DNA from: Gemmatimonadota bacterium
Lineage (GTDB): Bacteria; Gemmatimonadota; Gemmatimonadetes; Gemmatimonadales; GWC2-71-9
DNA: 11,037 nucleotides
Direction: 5' to 3'
Assembly: GCA_025360265.1 (NCBI GenBank)
Contig: JANYCP010000100.1
Coordinates: 1 to 11,037 of the forward strand
Shown here: one piece after another, positions 5,911 through 11,037 of the stretch
Numbering within the stretch: position 1 is the first letter of the stretch
How the letters are laid out: every line of letters begins with the position of its first letter
Notes under the pieces: generated by a model
The model's database searches: none
What the model saw: only the letters and a program-made list of their open reading frames with translations
Told to the model about the DNA's origin: nothing
Position numbers and translations under genes: made by a program

Positions 5911-6642
5911 CTAGGGCAGCAACGGACCCCACCCCCGCGGCATCGCAGCCAGTGTCATTGCGATCTTGCCAGAAAGAGTCGCAGCGTTCGTCACTTCGAA
6001 CACCTTGAGCCGCTTGCGTGCGTTCTCAAGGTGCGAATGGACGGTCGCTCTACTGCATTTCATCCGCACAGCGATCTGCTTTTCCGACAGGCCCAACCGC
6101 AGCGCGAATGATGCTTCAGCTTGACGCGCCGTGAGGTCGAGGTACTGAGAGATCCACTGAACACAGTACCGATACTCGCCGGAGTCGGGCGGAGGTGCTT
6201 CACGCGGGTCCGGCGGCGCGTAGTGAAACGGGCCGAGCATCGGCGCTTCCCGAAGCTCAGGCGAGTTGTAATGTGCACCGCTAAGCACCGCAGCGACCCC
6301 TTCCAACAACCCTTCTGGCGCAACAGGCGTCACGATCGTCCCATCGGCACCGGCGGCCATCACGTGGTAAATAACCGACGGGAAAAATCGCGAGCTGCGC
6401 ACAACAACCTTGAGCGGCGAAAACCGGGTCGCCCACTCACGAATGTGGTCGAGCCCCGTTCCGCCTGGCCAGATCAACCCAAGCATGAGCAGTCGCGGTC
6501 GGTGCTCCGCGAGCGCAGCTTCGATTGCGTCGCGATGGTAGACTGGCGGCGCGAATGCGAAACGATCCTGAAGGACCGCGATCGCATCATTCGCGACCGC
6601 CGTTTCATGATCCGCAACGAGCACATCGATGGCACGTGGCAT
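5911..6642 (-). CDS. LuxR/NarL-type transcriptional regulator with degenerate receiver domain
   Basis: The product is 243 residues from the ATG at 6642, with GGAGG ten bases upstream across a C8 run. Residues about 5-122 align by pattern with a response-regulator receiver (IDVLVADHE, then LLMLGLIWPGGTGLDHI, VVVRSS, and AAGADGTIVTP). The residue expected to accept phosphate is Gly55 rather than Asp, and the conserved Lys is Thr105; only Asp11 of the acidic pocket remains. It therefore looks like a phosphorylation-independent pseudo-receiver. A Pro-rich linker (142-152) leads to a LuxR-type helix-turn-helix (about 168-230) with LTARQAEASFAL, GLSEKQIAVRMKCSRATVHSHLENARKRL. It is divergent from the RND efflux operon and 180 bp upstream of the DsbA-like gene on the same strand; either, or itself, may be its target. 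No histidine kinase is visible nearby. Confidence 0.88.
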   Translation of the reverse strand: MPRAIDVLVADHETAVANDAIAVLQDRFAFAPPVYHRDAIEAALAEHRPRLLMLGLIWPGGTGLDHIREWATRFSPLKVVVRSSRFFPSVIYHVMAAGADGTIVTPVAPEGLLEGVAAVLSGAHYNSPELREAPMLGPFHYAPPDPREAPPPDSGEYRYCVQWISQYLDLTARQAEASFALRLGLSEKQIAVRMKCSRATVHSHLENARKRLKVFEVTNAATLSGKIAMTLAAMPRGWGPLLP

Positions 6643-6644
6643 GC

Positions 6645-6652
6645 GGGGGGGG
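6645..6652 (-). promoter_or_regulatory. G8/C8 homopolymer in the ribosome-binding-site spacer of the regulator gene
   Basis: On the minus strand the order is GGAGG, eight Cs, GC, ATG. The homopolymer sits wholly between the Shine-Dalgarno sequence and the start codon, so loss or gain of a base would change the spacing (now ten bases) without altering the protein. Slippage in this strain is not shown. Confidence 0.4.
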
Positions 6653-6670
6653 CCTCCGCAGGGGATGACC

Positions 6671-6686
6671 GATCCGCAGGCGGATC
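6671..6686. promoter_or_regulatory. 16-bp palindrome upstream of the regulator gene
   Basis: GATCCGC-AG-GCGGATC is a perfect 7-bp inverted repeat with a 2-bp centre. It lies 28 bp upstream of the regulator ATG and about 220 bp upstream of the adaptor start, in the 261-bp divergent gap. A dimeric LuxR-type protein could bind such a dyad, which would suit autoregulation. No clear -35/-10 pair could be assigned around it. Confidence 0.4.
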
Positions 6687-6885
6687 AGCCGCGCAAGACG
6701 CTGGCGAATTTCCGATCCGGGCGGACGTGGGGTCCACTGGCGGTCCAGGATCACTGCGTGTAACGCTTCTGCAATCATCCCGTCATCCTCCCGCCCTTGC
6801 GCAACCTCCAAACCAGACCGATCTATCTACGCTCCCCGGAACAGGCGTCGCCGCACCCGATTCTCCATCCGCTCCCCCACGGGGC

Positions 6886-6900
6886 GAGAACGAGGTTCTC
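6886..6900 (+). promoter_or_regulatory. Hairpin enclosing the ribosome-binding site of the efflux adaptor gene
   Basis: GAGAAC-GAG-GTTCTC is a perfect 6-bp stem with a GAG loop, ending three bases before the ATG at 6904. The likely Shine-Dalgarno sequence GAGG (6892-6895) is the loop plus the first base of the 3' arm, so folding of the leader could modulate ribosome access. Confidence 0.4.
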
Positions 6901-6903
6901 TTG

Positions 6904-8022
6904 ATGGTATTCCGCCCCCGGTACCTCTGCGCCGTTGCGCTGGTTGCCAGCACTGCCTGCAGCAAGAAACCCGACCCCGTCGATCCCAACGCGCCGAACA
7001 CCGCCGCCACTGATTCGAACAAGGCTGGCAGCACGCTGGCGCTTCCCGTAGTCGGCGAAACCGTGCGCAAGGGCGACCTCGTCCTCACCGTCACTGCCAC
7101 TGGCCAGATCCGCACCGATGCGACCTCAACGCTCAAGGCCGAGACGGCGGGCACGGTGCAGGACGTACTGGTACGCGCCGGCGATGTCGTAACGCGCGGT
7201 CAGGTGCTCGTGCGGCTGGACCCGAAACCACTCGATCTCGAAGTTGCGTCGGTGCAAGCACAAATCAAGACGGCTGAAGTCAACTACAGCACCGACATCG
7301 CTGCCGATTCCGCGTTTGAGAAAGGCGTGCGTCCGGAGCGACGCGCATTTGTCCGCGCCAAGGTCGGGCTTGATGGCCTCCAGATTGCCCTCGACAAGGC
7401 CAAGCTTGCGCGCGAGAAGGCCGAGATCGTTGCGCCGTTCGATGGCGTGGTGCAGAGCGTCATGGTTGCCGCCGGCGATCACGTGAATGGCAACGATGTC
7501 GCCACGATTGTCGATTTGAAAAACTTGCGCGTCGAAGCGCAGGTGCTGGAGCACGACCTGCCGCTGCTCCGCAAAGGCGGCGAAGCGTGGGTTACCATTG
7601 CCGCCTTCCCGGACAAGCCGGTGCGTGGTACCATCTCCGCGATCCTGCCTCTGGTGGACAGCGCCACTCGCGCCGGCCGCGCGGTGATCCGTATGAACGG
7701 CGACGGTAACATGCGCCCGGGGATGTACGCCGACGTACGGCTCGAGGCGACTCGCCTCCCGAATCGGATCATCGTGCCAGCTGCGGCAGTCATTGAACGC
7801 GACAACCGTCCGTTGGTGTTCATCGCGCAGAACGGCATCGCCGAATGGGTTTACGTGCACGCTGGCCGCAGTAACGGCCGCGAAACGGAAATTCTCGCCG
7901 ATAGCGCCAGTGGCGTGATCCCGCTGAAGGCCGGCGACATTGTCCTCACCGATAACATCATCACGCTCTCGCACCAGGCACCGATCAAGCTCACCATGAA
8001 AAAGTCCGGCGACCAACCCTGA
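6904..8022 (+). CDS. RND efflux periplasmic adaptor (membrane fusion protein), probable lipoprotein
   Basis: The product is 372 residues from the ATG at 6904 (GAGG eight bases upstream). The same frame is open far upstream, but that part reads as antisense of the regulator gene. Residues 1-19 form a signal with a lipobox-like end (VASTAC, Cys19; Ser at -3 is permitted but not typical), implying a lipid-anchored periplasmic protein. Then come a Pro/Asn-rich linker; the first half of a biotinyl-lipoyl-like domain (about 60-108, with TVTATGQI and GTVQDVLVRAGDVVTRGQVLVRLD); an alpha-helical hairpin (about 110-170); the second lipoyl half (APFDGVVQSVMVAAGDHV); a beta-barrel (LRVEAQVLEHDL, then MRPGMYADVRLE); and a membrane-proximal domain (IIVPAAAVIERDNRPLVFI to the end). 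Such adaptors link an RND pump to an outer-membrane channel. The permease gene starts 13 bp after its stop, so they form one operon. The exported substrate is not predictable. Confidence 0.95.
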   Translation: MVFRPRYLCAVALVASTACSKKPDPVDPNAPNTAATDSNKAGSTLALPVVGETVRKGDLVLTVTATGQIRTDATSTLKAETAGTVQDVLVRAGDVVTRGQVLVRLDPKPLDLEVASVQAQIKTAEVNYSTDIAADSAFEKGVRPERRAFVRAKVGLDGLQIALDKAKLAREKAEIVAPFDGVVQSVMVAAGDHVNGNDVATIVDLKNLRVEAQVLEHDLPLLRKGGEAWVTIAAFPDKPVRGTISAILPLVDSATRAGRAVIRMNGDGNMRPGMYADVRLEATRLPNRIIVPAAAVIERDNRPLVFIAQNGIAEWVYVHAGRSNGRETEILADSASGVIPLKAGDIVLTDNIITLSHQAPIKLTMKKSGDQP

Positions 8023-8035
8023 CCGGGGCCGTCGG

Positions 8036-11000
8036 ATGTCACTGAGTTCAGCCGCACTCAAGAAGCCCGTCACCACCATCGCTGGTGTGCTGACGCTCGT
8101 GCTGCTCGGCATCGTATCGGTTTCACAAATGCCAGTGTCACTCCTCCCCGACGTGACACTGCCGGTCCTGACCGTGCGCACCGTATATAAAGGAGCGTCG
8201 GCCGAGGAAGTGTCGCGCGTGGTGTCGGAACAGATCGAGCAGGCCGTGTCCGCAACGCCGGGTATGGTCGGTGTGCGATCGGTCGCCCGTCACGAGGAAG
8301 ACAACACCACCATCTCGTTCGCGTGGGGCACTGACATGGCGAAGACCGTCATGGCTGTGCGCGAACGGCTCGATAACTGGAACCGCCGCCCCGGCGTCGA
8401 TCGCCCAACGTTGCTGACGTCCGATCCGGGCGAGCGGCCCATCGCAGTTCTCGGCCTCACCGGGCCTGGCGATCTGCGCGCCATTGCACACACTGCCCGT
8501 GAAGTGCATTCGCGGCGCCTGGAACAGATCGAGGGTATCGCCAGCGTGGCCGTGGTTGGCGACCCGACCGATGAAATTCGCGTTGACGTCGATCCCGATC
8601 GCGCGCGCGCGCTCAACATCACCCCCGATGCCGTTGCCGCAGCGATCACCGCCGGCAACGCGCAGGATCAGGGTGGTACCGTCCGTCGCGGCCAGTTCCG
8701 GTTCACCGTCCGCACCCTGACCGAGCTGCAAAACCCGGCGCAGATTCGCGACATCCCGGTGGGAAGTGCCACGCGAGGTATCAAGCTGTCGGATATCGCG
8801 ACCGTCACGCCGGCCAGCGCCGACCCGCGCACCGTGGTGCGCCTCGACGGGAAGCCCGCCGTCGGACTCGTCGTATATAAGGACGCCGGATCGAACACGG
8901 TGAAGGTCACCGGCGAAATGACCAAGACGCTGGACCTTTTGCGCAAGCAGTTCCCCGAGGTACAGGTGCGCGTGGTTGCCGCGCAAGCGCAGTTCGTTCG
9001 CGATGCGCTTTCCAACCTCGGCCAGGAAATCGTGGTTGGTGGCATTCTATCGCTGCTGATCATTCTGGTTTTCCTCCGCGACGTACGGATGTCACTGGCA
9101 ATTGGCGTGATGGTGCCGCTGTCGGTGTTCGTGTCGCTCACCATCATGCAGCTCTTTCACGTCACGATCAACATTCTGTCGTTGGGTGGTTTGGCACTGG
9201 CCGTCGGCATGCTGGTGGACAATGCGATCGTGGTGGCCGAAGCGACTGAGCGAGGGCGCAAGCTGGGCGAAAGCACCGATGAATCAGCGCGCGTCGCCGC
9301 GGATGAAGTGAGCGCGCCGCTGATTGCCGGAACGCTCACGACAGCGCTGGTGTTCGGACCGATTGTCTTCGTTCAGGGATTGTCGGCCGCACTCTTCCGC
9401 GACCTCTCCATTTCGGTGGTGGTGACGTTGATGGCGTCACTGGTGCTGGCGCTGACCCTGATGCCGGTGCTGACAACGTGGGGGCATCGACGCGATCGGG
9501 CGCAGCCCGCCGCGCCCGACGCCGACGACCACGCCCCCGATGCCCGCTGGACGCCGGACATGGCCAATCGGCCACACATGGCGGCACTTGGCCCCACACC
9601 GTCGTTCCTCGATCGCGTCGGCTACCGCATGACGCGCGTGTACGAAGTCGGCATGACCTGGTCGCTCAAGTATCCGTGGCGAGTCATGGCGATCGCCGTT
9701 GTCTCGGTGGCGTTCACCATCATCCTGCTGATGAAGTTGCCGCGGGAAATCCTGCCGCAGGTCGATGAAGGCACCGCCACCGCACAGTTGCGCCTGCAGC
9801 CCGGCACCGCCATTGAAGAGACGATGCGCCAGGCCGATCGCTTGCAGCAGGCCGCCGCCACGCTCGGTAGCAAGGGGACCTATGCGCGCATTGGTGTGGC
9901 GAGTGACGAGGAAATCCTCAGCGGCGTGGAACCGGGGTCCGCAGGCACCGCGATGTTCGTCTTCCCGGTGCCCGATGGCATGGCGGCACCAGTCTTCGCT
10001 GACAAGCTCCGTCACGCGGTACCAGATCTCGCCGCCGGAAGTCTGGCGATCGATCTGGCGGGACAATCCGAATTCGGCTCGCTGATCGGTCGCGAGGGAC
10101 GTACTGTCCGCGTCGAGGTGTCGGGCCCCAAGCGCGAAGATGCAGAACGAGCAGGAATGCAAATCCGCACAGCACTGGCACTCGTCCCGACGCTGGCAGA
10201 TGCCAGGACATCGTTCGGCGGCTCCGAGCCGGTCATTGAGATCTCGCTGCTCCGCGACCGCATCGCGCGCCGCGGAATTTCACTCACCGCCCTGCTGAGC
10301 GCGATCAAGGGCGCCCTCGGTGGGGTGCAGGCAACGGACCTGCGGGAGACCGATCGCCGGATCCAGATCCAGGTGCGTTACGCCGGGACATCCAACGAAA
10401 GTCTCGAGACAGCCCTTTCGTCGACGGTGCAAGGGATTCCGATTCGCGAACTGGTTACGGTACGGCAGGTGCAGGCACCGGTCGAGGTGGTACGCGTCGA
10501 CCAACGACCAGTGTCGGTCGTTGAAGCGGTCGTGGAGCGCGGCGGCACTGCTCGCGCATCAAGCGATGTCGAAGCGACGCTCGCGAAGTTGTCGCTCGGC
10601 AACGGCGTGCAGTGGCGGATCACGGGTGCCGACCAGGAACAGAAGACCACGACGCACCAGCTCGGACTTGTCGCCATCCTGTCGGCAGCACTGATGTTCC
10701 TGGTGCTTGCCGGAGAGTTCTCGTCGTTCACCTCGCCACTTGTCATCATGACCACCGTACCGATTGCCGGTGCAGGCAGCGTGATCGCCCTGTGGCTCAC
10801 CGGTCAGTCGCTCAATGCGGTTTCGCTGATTGGTATCGTCGTGATGATCGGCATGGCTGACAACGAAGCGGTCGTCAAGCTCGATGCGATTCATCGATTT
10901 CGTGACCTCGGCTATCCCATCGATGAGGCCTGCTTTCGCGGCGGGCATAAGCGGCTACGCGCCATCACAATGACGACGTTTACGGCGATCGCTGGCGTGG

Positions 11001-11037
11001 TCCCGCTGGTGCTCAACCTCGGCAGCGGCGGCGCGCT
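8036..11037 (+). CDS. RND-family efflux permease, inner membrane (C-terminus beyond window)
   Basis: About 1000 residues are visible from the ATG at 8036, out of roughly 1040 usual for the family; the right edge cuts the end. TM1 (about 10-29) leads into the classic MPVSLLPDVTLPVLTV and YKGASAEEV segment of the first porter domain. TM2 starts near 331 (EIVVGGILSLLIILVFLRD), and TM4 carries GGLALAVGMLVDNAIVVAEA, with Asp395 at the AcrB Asp407 position and Asn396 in place of Asp408. The TM6-TM7 loop (around 482-540) is long and rich in Asp, Pro and His. The second porter domain follows, then TM10 with GIVVMIGMADNEAVVKLD, where AcrB has its relay Lys940. The D-N and N-x-A-x-x-K-x-D patterns resemble the 'VVNDSILKID' pumps of Bacteroidetes more than classical HAE1 pumps. 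It should be proton-driven and work with the adaptor encoded just upstream and an outer-membrane factor not seen here. Confidence 0.95.
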   Translation, partial: MSLSSAALKKPVTTIAGVLTLVLLGIVSVSQMPVSLLPDVTLPVLTVRTVYKGASAEEVSRVVSEQIEQAVSATPGMVGVRSVARHEEDNTTISFAWGTDMAKTVMAVRERLDNWNRRPGVDRPTLLTSDPGERPIAVLGLTGPGDLRAIAHTAREVHSRRLEQIEGIASVAVVGDPTDEIRVDVDPDRARALNITPDAVAAAITAGNAQDQGGTVRRGQFRFTVRTLTELQNPAQIRDIPVGSATRGIKLSDIATVTPASADPRTVVRLDGKPAVGLVVYKDAGSNTVKVTGEMTKTLDLLRKQFPEVQVRVVAAQAQFVRDALSNLGQEIVVGGILSLLIILVFLRDVRMSLAIGVMVPLSVFVSLTIMQLFHVTINILSLGGLALAVGMLVDNAIVVAEATERGRKLGESTDESARVAADEVSAPLIAGTLTTALVFGPIVFVQGLSAALFRDLSISVVVTLMASLVLALTLMPVLTTWGHRRDRAQPAAPDADDHAPDARWTPDMANRPHMAALGPTPSFLDRVGYRMTRVYEVGMTWSLKYPWRVMAIAVVSVAFTIILLMKLPREILPQVDEGTATAQLRLQPGTAIEETMRQADRLQQAAATLGSKGTYARIGVASDEEILSGVEPGSAGTAMFVFPVPDGMAAPVFADKLRHAVPDLAAGSLAIDLAGQSEFGSLIGREGRTVRVEVSGPKREDAERAGMQIRTALALVPTLADARTSFGGSEPVIEISLLRDRIARRGISLTALLSAIKGALGGVQATDLRETDRRIQIQVRYAGTSNESLETALSSTVQGIPIRELVTVRQVQAPVEVVRVDQRPVSVVEAVVERGGTARASSDVEATLAKLSLGNGVQWRITGADQEQKTTTHQLGLVAILSAALMFLVLAGEFSSFTSPLVIMTTVPIAGAGSVIALWLTGQSLNAVSLIGIVVMIGMADNEAVVKLDAIHRFRDLGYPIDEACFRGGHKRLRAITMTTFTAIAGVVPLVLNLGSGGA

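Noticed and set aside
6796..6830. Possible promoter TTGCGC ... TATCTA for the efflux operon
   Set aside because: Spacing between the two elements is 21 bp and the -10 match is poor; not convincing.
6121..6903. Upstream 261-codon extension of the adaptor open frame
   Set aside because: It is antisense to the regulator gene, and the ATG at 6904 has a ribosome-binding site followed at once by a signal peptide.
7126..8181. Long minus-strand open frame (351 codons) across the adaptor gene
   Set aside because: Lies antisense to a convincing adaptor CDS; its His/Arg/Val/Asp-rich composition is typical of a high-GC shadow frame and shows no motifs.
8183..8888. GTATATAA(A)GGA motif occurring twice (near 8185 and 8872)
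   Set aside because: Both occurrences encode in-frame VYK in porter-domain strands of the permease; codon coincidence explains them.
8138..8986. Minus-strand open frame (282 codons) inside the RND permease
   Set aside because: Antisense to conserved RND porter-domain sequence; composition is that of a shadow frame.
9437..10162. Minus-strand open frame (241 codons) inside the RND permease
   Set aside because: Overlaps conserved permease coding sequence completely and has no recognisable features.

Overview
The window is GC-rich, densely coding bacterial DNA. Several traits suggest Gemmatimonadota: a secreted propeller-type protein with the GEGPGEF motif, a bias toward secreted peptidases, and G/C-ending codons. 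This placement is inference, because there is no rRNA or marker gene to test it.

Layout. (1) 1-2504, minus strand: two exported peptidases in tandem. An S41 C-terminal processing peptidase is followed by an M14 zinc carboxypeptidase-like protein that runs off the left edge. (2) 2505-3195: about 690 bp without a confidently assigned gene. It holds a GC-rich hairpin, a 35-bp imperfect direct repeat at both ends, and between them an array of at least 13 degenerate 21-bp tandem repeats. Read on the minus strand, the array stays open and gives a heptapeptide repeat (roughly D-A-L-I-V-V-R). (3) 3196-3402, plus strand: a small coiled-coil protein with a C-terminal membrane segment, convergent with the next group. 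(4) 3427-6642, minus strand, in transcription order: a LuxR/NarL-type regulator with a degenerate receiver domain, a membrane-anchored DsbA-like thiol oxidoreductase (CPVC), a secreted peptide with eight cysteines in 58 mature residues, and a secreted propeller-like protein with a C-terminal Cys pair. (5) 6904-11037, plus strand, divergent from the regulator: a two-gene RND efflux unit, with a lipoprotein-like periplasmic adaptor followed by the inner-membrane RND permease, cut by the right edge. No outer-membrane factor lies in the window.

How they may work together. The DsbA-like protein, cysteine-rich peptide and propeller protein are co-oriented, all exported, and rich in cysteines or able to act on them. 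I infer a small secreted-peptide module in which the oxidoreductase folds the peptide (and perhaps the propeller). The arrangement recalls the NVEALA-peptide/6-bladed-propeller loci of Bacteroidetes. The LuxR-type regulator lies between this module and the efflux operon and could control either. A 16-bp palindrome sits just upstream of its ribosome-binding site, and a run of eight Gs separates that site from its start codon. The peptide/DsbA/propeller set and the heptad-repeat array are the two least ordinary items here.
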